Made by a program: the position numbers and the translations under genes
Assembly (NCBI GenBank): GCA_002731985.1
Contig: PCCT01000092.1
Location: 1 to 25,950, forward strand
DNA from: Nitrospinota bacterium
Lineage (GTDB): Bacteria > Nitrospinota > Nitrospinia > Nitrospinales > VA-1
DNA length: 25,950 bases
Direction of reading: 5' to 3'
Shown: positions 15,207-25,267 of the stretch, piece after piece
Numbering within the stretch: position 1 is the first letter of the stretch
Layout: every line of letters begins with the position of its first letter
The notes under the pieces: generated by a model
Databases searched by the model: none
What the model was told of the DNA's origin: nothing
The model's input: the letters and a program-made list of their open reading frames with translations, nothing else

Positions 15207-18200
15207 TTAATTCACCTGAATTTTAACGGCAACGGTGGTCCCCTTGCCTTTGATCCCGCTGATTTTCACCTGCCCATTCCAAAGAAGAGCGCGTTCCCGG
15301 ATCCCTATAAGCCCGAGGGATTTGGAATTGGAAACCTGGTCTTTAGAAATCCCCTTACCATTGTCCTGTACTTCCAGAGTCAGAGTACAGTTCTTTTTAT
15401 GAAATTCTATACTTATTTTGCTTGCCCCGGCATGACGTGCCACATTGGTCAAGGTTTCCTGAAGGATTCGGAATATCGCTGTGGAAAGGTCGGGGTCCAA
15501 ATCCAGGTCACATAAACTGGAATTAATTTTACACTCGATTCCCGTCCGTTTCTGAAATTCCTGCGCCTGCCACTCAATGGCTTCGGTGAGACCCAGCATG
15601 TCCAGAACCTCGGGTCGCAGATTGGTCGAAATCGTTTGCACGCTTTGGATGGTTTTATCGATTAGGGTTGACATGGTTTGTGTCCGCTCCAAAACTAATT
15701 TTTGCCTGTTGTCTACCTTCTTTTCCAGCCAAGAAAGATCAATTTTCAAAGCGGTTAACATTTGCCCCAATTCGTCGTGGATTTCCCGGGAAATGCGGGT
15801 TCGTTCCTCCTCTCTTATGGATTCCAGGCGGTTATAAAGGTCGCGCAATTCCTGTTGAGACTTTTTCAACTTTTCCTCGGCTTGGTTACGCTCAGCTATG
15901 TTGCCCAGCTGGGTTCCAACATTTTCCATAACTCCCAACAAGTCGTTATCGGGTTCTATCGTTTCAGTAGAGAAAAACTCCAACACCGCAACGATCTTTT
16001 TTCCAACCAGTACGGGGAACCCAAACCCAGCTTTGACACCCAAGTCCTTCGCCAGTTTGGCTCTGGGAAAGTTCGGATCTTTATTGATGTCCTCAATCCA
16101 TAATGGTTTTCTAGAAGATAAGATCCTCCCTGGCAGGCCGACACCGGAAGAAAACGGAACGGCTTCCGTCACCTTTTTAAAAGTGGCAAAACGGTTTGGG
16201 TCATCCAAGTGCCAAACCTCGGTGGGAATCAACCCGATGAAATTTTCATCCGAAACATATAAGTGCCCAACGGGCCAGCCTGTCAGTTCGCAAACCAGCT
16301 TGAGACATACCTGCACCGCTTCTTCCATGACCGTGGCTTCATTCGAAGCTACGGCAACATCTTTCAGCAATTGATTAAACATAACCTCTTTTTGCAGATC
16401 CATTTCCATTTTTTTCTGCAGAGTGATGTCCTCTTTGACTGCAAGGTAATGAGTAATCACCCCCTCGTCATCTTTGATTGGGGAAATGTAAGCCAGTTCC
16501 CAATAAAGTTCCGAATCCTTTTTCTTGTTATGAAATTCTCCGCGCCATTCTTTCCCAGCGGAGATGGTCTCCCACAAATTTTTATACTCTTCTGCAGGAG
16601 CCTCTCCAGACTTTAAAAAACGGGGGTTTTTTCCGATAACTTCTCCGGGGAGGAATCCGGTCACTTGCGTGAACTTGGAGTTCACATATTCAATTTCTCC
16701 AGTGAGATTGGTGATGATGACTGAGGTTGGGCTCTGCTCGACCGCCTGGGAAAGTTTTCTGAGTTCCTCCTCCAACCGTTTGCGTTCGGTGATATCACGT
16801 ATGACCCCGACGAACCAATGACGTTCACCCAGGACCATTTCACCCACCGACAGATCGATGGGAAAGGTGGTTCCATTTTTTTGCAAACCAAGAACCTCCC
16901 TTCCCAACCCTATAATCCTGGCTTGGCCCGTTTGGAAAAAACTCTTCATATGTTCCGCATGTTCCCTTTTATGGGGCTCAGGCATCAACAAATTAACAGG
17001 CTGGCCGATGAGTTCAGACTCTTGATAGCCAAAGATTTTTTCAGCCGCCGGATTGAAGGACTGGATGGTCCCGCTTTCATCGATCGTGACTACTCCCTCA
17101 ACCAGGTTTTCCAATATTCCCTGAAGGTAAGTTTGGCTTTCCTGGATCTCACCGGCAAAAACGATAGCCCTTCTTCGTCCCAAATCCAAAGTGATGGACA
17201 GCCCCAAAGACAAAACCACGGTGAGGACCAAACCGATCATCAATGCCCATCGCGTGATATGGTAGGCTTGGTAAGCCTCCAACCGCTCTATCTCTGAGGT
17301 CAGCCCGAAATTCAGCTCTTCATTCCAAAGCCAGGTGCCTACGACGGGAACCCCTCTGTAATCCCTATAGCCGTCAAGATTGACTCCGGACCTGCCCTGA
17401 GTAGCTTGTTGAGCCATGTAGGTCAACGGTTGTTTGGAACGGGGAAGCGCCGGGCGAAGACCTTCCAGTAAATTGACACCGGGGTCACGGATCTGGACAT
17501 TGAGGATGCTGCGCATCGCCGGGCCGATCAAACCGATCCGCTTCAGTTGCTGGTCGAATCGGCTTTCTGTAAGCAGCTTCCCAGTTTCATCAAAAGCATA
17601 GGTTTCACCCGTTTCGCCAATACCGCCGAGCCTCGTGATGCGACTGAAATCATCTACCGGGTCGACCCTAAATGTCAGTACGGCTAAGGTGACACCGTTT
17701 TCGCTAATGGGGGCGGCAACAAACATGGTGGGTTGACCTTTGGACAGTTTCCCCAAGGCATCGGGCAAGAGAACGTCGGATTGCAAAATCTTACTGATCA
17801 GGACATTCCCATCAAAGATCCTAGGCAAAAATCCTTCGTAGCTAGAAAGCAGATTTGGCGTGCCAACATTCACATCACGCATGGAGGCTATGCTTATATT
17901 ATCTGGAGTGATGATAAAAAATCCGACATAATTCTTTTCTGCCATCACGGGTTGCAGGAGAGCCCGCATCTCTGTCAGAGCCGGACTCGCCAGAAGAGCC
18001 TGCGGGTTGCGTGGAACATTCATTTGTTCTTCAACCAATCGTTTCAACTCTGAGGATAACCCCCAGGAAGTCACCTCCGTCAGGCGTTTTAAAACACTGT
18101 TGTGTAGCGCTTCTTGTGTGGTGTTGATGACCGTGTTCAGCGTAACACGAATGTCGTTCCGAATCTGGCCTTCGATCTTGGACAGAATCAACCCTGCAAT

Positions 18201-18362
18201 GACGGCGGTAAAAACTATCAGGATCGAGGACGAAATCCAGATTAAACCGCGGCCGTAGGGCTTTTGGTGAATCGCTGGCTTCTGTTTCCTATTTGGTGGA
18301 TTCTGATCCTGTGAAGAAGGGGATATTATTTTTTCCTTTGAGGTCCTAGCGAACAAACTCAT
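15207..18362 (-). CDS. Membrane sensor histidine kinase (dCache-like/PAS/PAS/GAF/HisKA_3)
   Basis: This 1051-residue kinase has a cytoplasmic N-terminal tail, a first membrane helix at about 39-61, an extracytoplasmic sensor of about 310 residues (probably dCache-like), and a second helix at about 372-395. Two PAS domains follow (NPAAEKIFGYQESELIG... and NSKFTQVTGFLPGEVIG..., with linkers DITERK and DITLQK), then a GAF domain at about 665-815 and a NarX-type transmitter. The HisKA_3 block is EEERTRISREIHDELGQ with the phosphoacceptor at His862, and the ATPase domain shows LQETLTNVARHA and DNGKGI. NarX-type transmitters pair with NarL-type regulators, and the gene for one follows within two bases. 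The sensor region is paralogous to that of the kinase at 20306-22714. Confidence 0.95.
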   Translation of the reverse strand: MSLFARTSKEKIISPSSQDQNPPNRKQKPAIHQKPYGRGLIWISSSILIVFTAVIAGLILSKIEGQIRNDIRVTLNTVINTTQEALHNSVLKRLTEVTSWGLSSELKRLVEEQMNVPRNPQALLASPALTEMRALLQPVMAEKNYVGFFIITPDNISIASMRDVNVGTPNLLSSYEGFLPRIFDGNVLISKILQSDVLLPDALGKLSKGQPTMFVAAPISENGVTLAVLTFRVDPVDDFSRITRLGGIGETGETYAFDETGKLLTESRFDQQLKRIGLIGPAMRSILNVQIRDPGVNLLEGLRPALPRSKQPLTYMAQQATQGRSGVNLDGYRDYRGVPVVGTWLWNEELNFGLTSEIERLEAYQAYHITRWALMIGLVLTVVLSLGLSITLDLGRRRAIVFAGEIQESQTYLQGILENLVEGVVTIDESGTIQSFNPAAEKIFGYQESELIGQPVNLLMPEPHKREHAEHMKSFFQTGQARIIGLGREVLGLQKNGTTFPIDLSVGEMVLGERHWFVGVIRDITERKRLEEELRKLSQAVEQSPTSVIITNLTGEIEYVNSKFTQVTGFLPGEVIGKNPRFLKSGEAPAEEYKNLWETISAGKEWRGEFHNKKKDSELYWELAYISPIKDDEGVITHYLAVKEDITLQKKMEMDLQKEVMFNQLLKDVAVASNEATVMEEAVQVCLKLVCELTGWPVGHLYVSDENFIGLIPTEVWHLDDPNRFATFKKVTEAVPFSSGVGLPGRILSSRKPLWIEDINKDPNFPRAKLAKDLGVKAGFGFPVLVGKKIVAVLEFFSTETIEPDNDLLGVMENVGTQLGNIAERNQAEEKLKKSQQELRDLYNRLESIREEERTRISREIHDELGQMLTALKIDLSWLEKKVDNRQKLVLERTQTMSTLIDKTIQSVQTISTNLRPEVLDMLGLTEAIEWQAQEFQKRTGIECKINSSLCDLDLDPDLSTAIFRILQETLTNVARHAGASKISIEFHKKNCTLTLEVQDNGKGISKDQVSNSKSLGLIGIRERALLWNGQVKISGIKGKGTTVAVKIQVN

Positions 18363-18707
18363 AGACTAACCTGCCAAGAAGAGTGCGCGAATATAAGGAG
18401 AGTTGCGAAATTACCCCACAGAACCCTAATGATTTTCAGATTATTAGGGAATATTAATTATATAACGAATCTCTATGGAATATGTAGTAATTAAAATAGG
18501 GGCCCAAATTAAATAATCGCAACGTCCAACGGTTTTTTTAAAATTTTCAATTATCAGCTGAATCGAATCGTACACCGAATAGAATTCATCAAAAACTCAA
18601 AAATCATGGCTAGAAAAAATCTTATGATTTAAGGTTCATGACTAGTTAACGTCCCTCTCCAGAAATGTAACCTTGCGACAGGCTACTTAGAGGCTTATAT
18701 ATTTAAT
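18363..18707. other. Divergent intergenic region
   Basis: This 345-bp A/T-rich region separates the leftward kinase gene from the rightward SDR gene and must hold both promoters, although I cannot place -35/-10 boxes with confidence. One dyad, CCCTAAT (18424-18430) and ATTAGGG (18443-18449) with a 12-nt spacer, lies about 65 bp upstream of the kinase start and could be an operator. No ORF or RNA gene is apparent. Confidence 0.4.
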
Positions 18708-20237
18708 ATGGACCCGGCAAAAGTTCTTTACAATTATTGCGGTTCACTCACCACCACCACTTGGCCGCCCAATACCAAGGTTCTGGTGACCGGAGCGAAC
18801 GGTTACGTGGCACAGCGGTTGATTCCGGAACTGGTGCACCGCGGATACTTTGTTCGTTGTATGGTGCGAACCAAACACACTCCTTTTCTTCTCGAACATC
18901 CCAGAATTGAAATCGTTTATGCCGACTGTTGTATCAAGGAACAGTTGCGGTCGGCGTTAAAAGATATTGAGTTTGCGTATTACCTCATCCACAGCATGAG
19001 GGCTAAAAAAAGCGCCTTCTCAGGTATGGACCGAGAGGTAGCACAATCTTTTATGGAGGTGGCTGAAGAAGCTGGAGTAAAAAAGGTTATTTACTTAGGG
19101 GGATTGGGGGAAACCAACGTCCGCTTGTCCCCGCACCTTAAAAGCCGAATGGAGGTGGGAGAAGTTTTAGCAAATAGTTCTATCCCCGTCATCCGCCTGC
19201 ACGCCGCAATCGTTATCGGGACCGGAAGCGCTTCTTATGAATTGCTGAAATCGCTGGTCATGCATAACCGTTACATTCCTTTTATGATCGAGTTTAATAA
19301 CCTTTCCCAATGCATCGCCATACGGGATGTCATCAAATATCTTGTGGGAATCATGGAAGTCCGCAGCAATGAAAGTCGGATGTATCATATTGGCGGGAAG
19401 GATGTGCTGGCTTACAGAGATGTGATTCTTAGTTTTGCAAAAATCTTGAATAAAAAAATCTATTTTTTTGATGTTTTCTGGGTTCCCGTGCCAATTGCGG
19501 TTTCATGCAGGATTTACGCATACTGGCTCCATCTATTTACCTCCTTGCCGGTCAATATCATTTCCTTGCTTTTGGGCAGTTTGAAAACGGATGTTGTATG
19601 TCTCAATGATGATATTAGAAATATTCTTCCCTTTGAGCCCCTCGGCTTTGAAACATCCATCAGACGGGCTTTGCAAAAAGAAAAAGAGGCTCAGGTATTT
19701 TCCCACTGGACCGATACTTCACCAGAGGCCATGCGGGATTTACTGCCTCTCTGTGAGTACGAGTCCGCAAATTTTAAGGTCGAAGAACATTCGATCGAGA
19801 TTCCCGCAGATTCAGAAAAGGTGTTTCAATTGATCACCCAGATAGGCGGAAAGCACGGTTGGTTGCAAGGCAATTTTCTTTGGAGAGTTCGCGGTCTGGT
19901 CGACACACTGGTCGGCGGAGTTGGCCTTCAGAGGGGGCGCCGGCACCCCACCCATTTAAGGGTTGGAGATTCCCTGGACTTCTGGAGAGTGGAAAAGCTG
20001 GAACAGGATAAAGAATTACTCTTGCGAGGAGAGTTGATCTCACCGGGCCTGTCATGGTTGCAGTTTCTTTTAACCCCCGGATCAAACAACTCAACTCAAT
20101 TAACTCTCAAAGCCCATTTTATTCCAAAGCCGTTTTGGGGAGAGCTTTATTGGTTCTGCATGTCAAAATTCCATACCTATATTTTCAAAGGAATGCTGAC
20201 AAATTTTTACCGGAAAGCCACCGACTGGGTACATTGA
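18708..20237 (+). CDS. Atypical SDR/NAD(P)H-binding protein with C-terminal DUF2867
   Basis: Residues about 24-250 form a Rossmann fold of the atypical short-chain dehydrogenase class: VLVTGANGYVAQRL supplies the glycine-rich NAD(P) loop (G29, G32), with MVRT after the second strand and VKKVIYLGGLGE as the central strand. The usual YxxxK catalytic pair is not evident, as expected for atypical SDRs. Residues from about 340 to the end match the DUF2867-type lipid- or substrate-pocket domain (GWLQGNFLWRVRG, GVGLQRGRR, DFWRVEKLE). The whole 509-residue fusion is a known architecture of uncharacterised membrane-associated reductases; a hydrophobic region near 255-290 may contact the membrane. It stands alone on the plus strand between two minus-strand kinase genes. 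The ribosome site is weak. Confidence 0.85.
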   Translation: MDPAKVLYNYCGSLTTTTWPPNTKVLVTGANGYVAQRLIPELVHRGYFVRCMVRTKHTPFLLEHPRIEIVYADCCIKEQLRSALKDIEFAYYLIHSMRAKKSAFSGMDREVAQSFMEVAEEAGVKKVIYLGGLGETNVRLSPHLKSRMEVGEVLANSSIPVIRLHAAIVIGTGSASYELLKSLVMHNRYIPFMIEFNNLSQCIAIRDVIKYLVGIMEVRSNESRMYHIGGKDVLAYRDVILSFAKILNKKIYFFDVFWVPVPIAVSCRIYAYWLHLFTSLPVNIISLLLGSLKTDVVCLNDDIRNILPFEPLGFETSIRRALQKEKEAQVFSHWTDTSPEAMRDLLPLCEYESANFKVEEHSIEIPADSEKVFQLITQIGGKHGWLQGNFLWRVRGLVDTLVGGVGLQRGRRHPTHLRVGDSLDFWRVEKLEQDKELLLRGELISPGLSWLQFLLTPGSNNSTQLTLKAHFIPKPFWGELYWFCMSKFHTYIFKGMLTNFYRKATDWVH

Positions 20238-20305
20238 TGGGGTTCAGAGGACATGATCTCTCGTGGCGGTCCGAGTTCAGGAAATCATTAAATTTTTGAC
20301 TGTTT

Positions 20306-22714
20306 CTAATCGTTTTGAAGGGGCAGGTCGATAATAAATGTGGTTCCTTTTCCTCTCTCGCTTTCCACATCGATGGTCCCGCCATGTTTTTGGATCAAGC
20401 TGTTGCAAAGCGGGAGTCCCATACCCGTTCCCTGACCTTCAGGCTTGCTACTGAAAAAAGCATTAAATATTTTCTCCAGATCTTCCTTTTTTATTCCTAT
20501 CCCCGTGTCGGCTATTTTTATCCTGATAAAATTTGACCCGTTCTTGATTACCTGCCCGGCACTCGTAGTAAGGGTTCCGCCCTCAGGCATAGCAGGCCCG
20601 GCGTTGTCGATAATATAGAAAAACACTTGTCCAATTTCGTCTGGATTCACCTTCAACTCCGGCAACTCAGGGTCAAAATCCCTACGAATTTCAATGCCGT
20701 TCAATTGCATATGGTGACCCATCAGGGTCAGAATCGAATCCAATTCCTCATGGATCTTGACCGATTTAATTTCCCCTTCATCCTCTCTGGAGAATTTCAA
20801 AAGTGATCGGATAATTTTTTCAATACGCTCAGTCTCCTCTCGCGACGTACGAAGTGATTGAAGCAAATCAGAATCTTTGCTCTTCATTTTAACCTTCTGA
20901 AGATGGGTTGAGATGGTATTGATTATGCCTAGAGCCTCGCGACAGACACCTGCCGTCAATCCACCTATACCAGCCAATTTTTCAGAAGCCATCAGACTGC
21001 TGTGGGCTTCCTTGACCTTGGATAGGGATTCCTTAAGTTCTTGATGCGCCTCTTGAAGTTCATCATGGGATCGTATTAACTCATCTTCTGCCTGCTTTCT
21101 TTGGGTGATATCACGCAGGGTCCCGATAAATATCCTGTGGTCTTCCAACCATACTTCGTTGACCGCAATATCCAGAGGGAAGACAGTTCCGTCTTTTTTC
21201 AATCCCTCCACCTCACGTCCGATTCCGATTATTTTTGATTCCCCTGTTTCCAAGTAATTTTTGAGATAGGTATCGTGGGCACTGTGATCAGGTTCCGGCA
21301 TCAAAATGCTGATATTCCGTCCGACCACTTCAGGAGAAAAGTAACCAAAGATTTTTTCAGCGGCCGGACTAAAGGATTCTATGATGCCTTTTTCGTCTAT
21401 GGTAATAATTGCATCTCCCACATTATCGACCACTCCGCGAATGCGTGCTTCTCTTTCCTGAGCCATTTTGGCAAATTGAAGGGCGCGGGTACGACCGACA
21501 TCCACTGCCCCCACCAGACTGAGGGCGCGAACACGACCAACATTCACTATCAGCGTGATGCCAATGGCCAAGATACCTGTCAACCCAATCGCAGTCAGGA
21601 TAAGTTTTCGTGTAAAATCAAATGACCGGTAGGCTTCATTCGCCCTGATTTCAGTGGCCAGAGCAAGTTGCATGCTGGGATCCCAGGTCCAGGCACCCAC
21701 AACCTCAACCCCGCGGTAATTCCGGTAGACGTCAATATTTATTCCTGCCTTACCCGTTGTAGCGATACTTGCCATGGCAGTGAGGGGTTGTTCATCCCGG
21801 GCTAACTCCGGTTGAAATCCTTGAATCAGGTCTCCTCCGGGATCGCGGATCTCAATGGAAAGGATTCCTCTCCTACCTTTGGGAAGCAAGCCCACCTTCC
21901 GCAGTTCCTTGTCAAACCGGCTGTCTGAGAGCAACATACCGTTGGCGTCAAAGGAATAGGTTTCACCGGTTTTTCCAAATCGCCCCAGTTGCAAGATCCT
22001 TGTGAAGTCCGCAGCTGGGTCCAGCCGGAAGCCCAGGGCAGAAATGATCTCGCCTTCTTCATCAAAAATGGGCGTCACCACAAACATGGTGGGTTCCCCT
22101 GCGACAACCTGCCCACTATAAAGACTTAACAAGGGGACATCAGAAATGACAGGATGACTGAGTAAGGTTTCCCCATTAAAAACCCTTTCAAGAAAATCTC
22201 CATTCCCGGCCATCAAGTTGGTTAAACCCAGGTTGATCTCCCGCATGGATCCGATATTGGATGAGTCAGGGGCTATGATGAAGTAACCCAAACGCCTATT
22301 CATACTACCCTTGCGTGCAAGCAAATTTTTGAGCCTGGCCTGAGCAGGAGAATTCTTCAGTGCCTCGCGGGTTCGGGAAACTTTCAATAACTCCTCTACA
22401 ATCCTCCGCAACTCGATAGATTGAGCCCAGGTAACAGCATCTGCTTTTCGTTCAAACTCCCAAATATGCAAGGCTGAATGGGTGGTTCTCAGAATAGTCT
22501 TAAGTGAACCGGAGAGGTCTTCCCGGGTTTGAGCCTCGATTCGCTCCAGGGTGTACCAGGCTATGACCGATACAATCAGGAAGAATAAAAAACCAATTCC
22601 AAAAATAAGAGTTTGCCCTAAACGACCTTTTTCCTGATGAGAGCCACCTGCGAGTTTGTCAGGTTCCCGGTTGGATTCGGGATCGGCGAGTATAGATTTT
22701 TCGGGTGAATTCAT
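20306..22714 (-). CDS. Membrane sensor histidine kinase-like protein lacking the phosphoacceptor His
   Basis: I start the protein at ATG 22714 (802 residues); the frame remains open to 22963, but those 83 residues look non-coding. It has membrane helices at about 35-55 and 352-375 flanking a dCache-like sensor paralogous to that of the kinase at 15207-18362, then a PAS domain (FSPAAEKIFGYFSPEVVG, linker DITQRK), a coiled coil, and a HisKA/HATPase_c transmitter. The ATPase boxes look intact: IIDNAGPAM (N), ADTGIGI (G1), FFSSKPEGQGTGMGL (F/G2). In the H-box the expected AHE is C-R-E (LAGIGGLTAGVCREALG), with Arg at residue 592 (codon CGC, 20939-20941). No response regulator gene is adjacent. 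It may signal by dimerising with another kinase or act as a phosphatase. Confidence 0.88.
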   Translation of the reverse strand: MNSPEKSILADPESNREPDKLAGGSHQEKGRLGQTLIFGIGFLFFLIVSVIAWYTLERIEAQTREDLSGSLKTILRTTHSALHIWEFERKADAVTWAQSIELRRIVEELLKVSRTREALKNSPAQARLKNLLARKGSMNRRLGYFIIAPDSSNIGSMREINLGLTNLMAGNGDFLERVFNGETLLSHPVISDVPLLSLYSGQVVAGEPTMFVVTPIFDEEGEIISALGFRLDPAADFTRILQLGRFGKTGETYSFDANGMLLSDSRFDKELRKVGLLPKGRRGILSIEIRDPGGDLIQGFQPELARDEQPLTAMASIATTGKAGINIDVYRNYRGVEVVGAWTWDPSMQLALATEIRANEAYRSFDFTRKLILTAIGLTGILAIGITLIVNVGRVRALSLVGAVDVGRTRALQFAKMAQEREARIRGVVDNVGDAIITIDEKGIIESFSPAAEKIFGYFSPEVVGRNISILMPEPDHSAHDTYLKNYLETGESKIIGIGREVEGLKKDGTVFPLDIAVNEVWLEDHRIFIGTLRDITQRKQAEDELIRSHDELQEAHQELKESLSKVKEAHSSLMASEKLAGIGGLTAGVCREALGIINTISTHLQKVKMKSKDSDLLQSLRTSREETERIEKIIRSLLKFSREDEGEIKSVKIHEELDSILTLMGHHMQLNGIEIRRDFDPELPELKVNPDEIGQVFFYIIDNAGPAMPEGGTLTTSAGQVIKNGSNFIRIKIADTGIGIKKEDLEKIFNAFFSSKPEGQGTGMGLPLCNSLIQKHGGTIDVESERGKGTTFIIDLPLQND

Positions 22715-23173
22715 GTTGGTGTTTTCCAATCTCTGCAAATAGAAAGGTCCACCGCATTGCTTCCATTTTTCCTTATTCTTTTTTTCACACAAATCTCCAT
22801 CAATCAAGATATGCAAAAGTAAAAATATATTTCCCAAAAGAGTATCCGAATAAGTCTGATTTTTTAATAGGACAAAACTCCCAGGAAAAAAGACCGCAAT
22901 TTTAAAGAAATGGCTGGGAAAAAGGATGCTTTTCGGCCAAGAATAAGAATAATACCTTACCAAAATTCACTAATGCGGCGTGGACGTTCGAATCTGAAAG
23001 TCACGGCCCAAAGAAACCACTTTTTTATCCGTCCATTTTTAGTCTTTCATAAGCTTCCAAATGAAGTTTCTGAATAAAACATATTACATAACTTTTACAA
23101 GGGAAGGTTCCGTTTCAGTGTTAAAATTTTTCCAAGTTGATAGACTCCACGTCTAACTCTATCTGAAAAAATC
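22715..23173. other. Divergent intergenic region before the radical SAM gene
   Basis: About 460 bp separate the chosen kinase start from the radical SAM start. The left half is formally open in the kinase frame but has low-complexity A/T-rich character and no recognised domain. The right half is A/T-rich and presumably holds the promoters of both genes. No RNA gene, repeat or strong dyad was found. Confidence 0.4.
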
Positions 23174-25267
23174 ATGGACACACTTCGGAGGCAGAAGATC
23201 ACTGGTTCAGGATTTACTGTAAAACAAAACCTGAATCGTTCGAACGCAGAAAAACCCGAAATGTTATTTATCGGGATGCCCGATGCCGACTCCAGCTACT
23301 GGACCATGAATATCGCCCAGGCCCCGCAGGGTCCAACCCTACTGGAATCTCCGCTTATACCAGGTTTTATTCGTGGAAAAATCAACTCGCACCTGAAATA
23401 CGTATTCAATCCCCGCAAAAAAGCACCTTATGTCGGAATGCACCTCATCAAACAGAATTTGGAGAAAGACATAATAGGCGGAGCGGATATTACACTTATC
23501 GATTATCCGACAGAGAAGGAAGTTTTACTGATCGTTCAAAAAACTTTCTTTAAAGTAGTCGGGCTTGGAATCGGATGCGAAAATAAAGTGCATGAAGCTA
23601 AACTCCTGGCCCAAAAAATCAAACGCTATTGTAAAAATAAAGAAGTTGAAGTTGTTTTCGGTAGCTACGGAGCAACTACAGGCAAAAAGGTGGGAATATT
23701 GACGGAAGCGGACGGAACAGTATTGAAGGACACCCAGAAAGAAATTGAGGAGAAAGAAAAATCTGGAAGGCACCCATATACCGGTGAAGGGGTGCAGAGC
23801 ATGAGGGCATTTTTGCTCAATAACCGCGGAAAACTTGGTTTGGAACTGAATGTAGAACCCAATGATCCTATGGTTTCCTTTCCTGTACCCGATCCCGATT
23901 TACCTCCAAAAAACCGTTTTCTCAGATGGCTGTCTAAAAAGACGGGCCTTTGGGGAACGCCCCTTGATATGAATAAGCTGGCGGTTTCTCTTGGCTGTGT
24001 TAACAGTTGCTCGTTTTGCAATACAGCCAAAAACTTCGGAAGCAAAACCCTTCTTTATAAGGACGCTGACGAAATGTACCGAGCCATGGAAAAGCAGATT
24101 AATATTAATGAGGCAAGGGAAGATTATGTCCCGGAAACTCTCTTTTTCCTCATGGACGAAAATTTTATGCGTCCGTTGGCTAATACAGAAAAACTTTGCA
24201 AGCTGATAGAGGAATCAGGAAAAAACATCCGCTGGGGAACATTCGGGGATATTAAGGGTTTACTGGAATACAAAAACAGATATAAAGATTTTCGCGGATT
24301 GGTCCGAGGGGGGATGCTTTCCATCTGGATCGGACTGGAGTCGAAGGCCGATGTGTTTAAAAAGCGAGGCGAGGCAAGCCTTGAGGAAGTGGAAACGATG
24401 ATCCGCGAACTCCAAGACCTCGGAGTTCTGGTTTTTGGTTCGTTTATTCCCGCATTGAGCATTCACACCGAGGCAGAATCAATAGTAGTAAAAAATGAAG
24501 AAGCGCTCAAAAATGAAATCAGAGAAAAAAACGGTAGCTTTAACAAAACGCAAATCCAGCAAGCGATGGATGCCCTGATAACAGCTAGAAAGAAAAAAGG
24601 TCAGTACGATCTTTTAAATATCTGGGAAGACATTAAATGGTGGTTAGAGCAAAATACCGCGGCTAACCAAGTGATGATGCTTACCGATACGCGGTTGGTC
24701 AACCCCCAGACCGTAGAGCCGATACTCGACCTTACGGATGAGGAATTCGGGCACACCTTCCAGCGGGACGATCACCCGCATATTCATGGCAAGAGGCTGG
24801 AAGAAATCGACAGAACGGCCCGAAGTTTATTTTACCGGGAAAATGGACCGGTCGCTCTCCGTTCTGTGCTGACGATGTGGGACGGTTATAATAATCTTAA
24901 GGATTCCGATCATCCTGCCGACATTATAGCGGCTACGTATTATTACTGGGTAGCCAAACGTTCTTTCCAAGCGATTTCCCTGTCTCTTGTTTTCTTTTCT
25001 GAAACTCTTTTTAAAAAATGTTCCAGGAAGTTTTTAAATCGTCTCGCTCAATTTCTCGATGAGCTTGAAAAATATGAACCTCCCGTGAATGCTCTCAGTG
25101 AAAAATATAAAAAGGTGTTTGCCCTGTATGACAGCAAAGTGTCCAAAGTAGCTCAATGGTGTGCCGCCCGCCTACGGCATAATTTTATCCGAAAGCATCT
25201 GAACAAAGATGAAGTTAGTCAAATTGTTTCGTTAAGTCACCCGGCAATAGTTCCAAGCGAAGCATAA
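23174..25267 (+). CDS. B12-binding-type radical SAM protein, function unknown
   Basis: The 697-residue protein has an N-terminal alpha/beta region resembling a cobalamin-binding domain (FKVVGLGIGCENKVHEAKLLAQ, then VEVVFGSYGATTG), but the DxHxxG base-off motif is not seen. A radical SAM core follows, with the cluster motif C275-x3-C279-x2-C282 in SLGCVNSCSFC, which binds a [4Fe-4S] cluster and S-adenosylmethionine. Later elements such as GMLSIWIGLESK and VLVFGSFIPAL match the barrel strands of the B12-radical SAM class. The C-terminal 200 residues are helical and unrecognised. The family includes methyltransferases and ring-rearranging enzymes; the substrate cannot be inferred here because no biosynthetic partner is adjacent. 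No strong ribosome site precedes the ATG. Confidence 0.88.
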   Translation: MDTLRRQKITGSGFTVKQNLNRSNAEKPEMLFIGMPDADSSYWTMNIAQAPQGPTLLESPLIPGFIRGKINSHLKYVFNPRKKAPYVGMHLIKQNLEKDIIGGADITLIDYPTEKEVLLIVQKTFFKVVGLGIGCENKVHEAKLLAQKIKRYCKNKEVEVVFGSYGATTGKKVGILTEADGTVLKDTQKEIEEKEKSGRHPYTGEGVQSMRAFLLNNRGKLGLELNVEPNDPMVSFPVPDPDLPPKNRFLRWLSKKTGLWGTPLDMNKLAVSLGCVNSCSFCNTAKNFGSKTLLYKDADEMYRAMEKQININEAREDYVPETLFFLMDENFMRPLANTEKLCKLIEESGKNIRWGTFGDIKGLLEYKNRYKDFRGLVRGGMLSIWIGLESKADVFKKRGEASLEEVETMIRELQDLGVLVFGSFIPALSIHTEAESIVVKNEEALKNEIREKNGSFNKTQIQQAMDALITARKKKGQYDLLNIWEDIKWWLEQNTAANQVMMLTDTRLVNPQTVEPILDLTDEEFGHTFQRDDHPHIHGKRLEEIDRTARSLFYRENGPVALRSVLTMWDGYNNLKDSDHPADIIAATYYYWVAKRSFQAISLSLVFFSETLFKKCSRKFLNRLAQFLDELEKYEPPVNALSEKYKKVFALYDSKVSKVAQWCAARLRHNFIRKHLNKDEVSQIVSLSHPAIVPSEA

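Noticed and set aside
22715..22963. Upstream extension of 83 residues on the second kinase
   Set aside because: The paralogous kinase has no such extension and the segment has no recognised domain; the ATG at 22714 gives the normal tail before the first membrane helix, although its ribosome site is weak.
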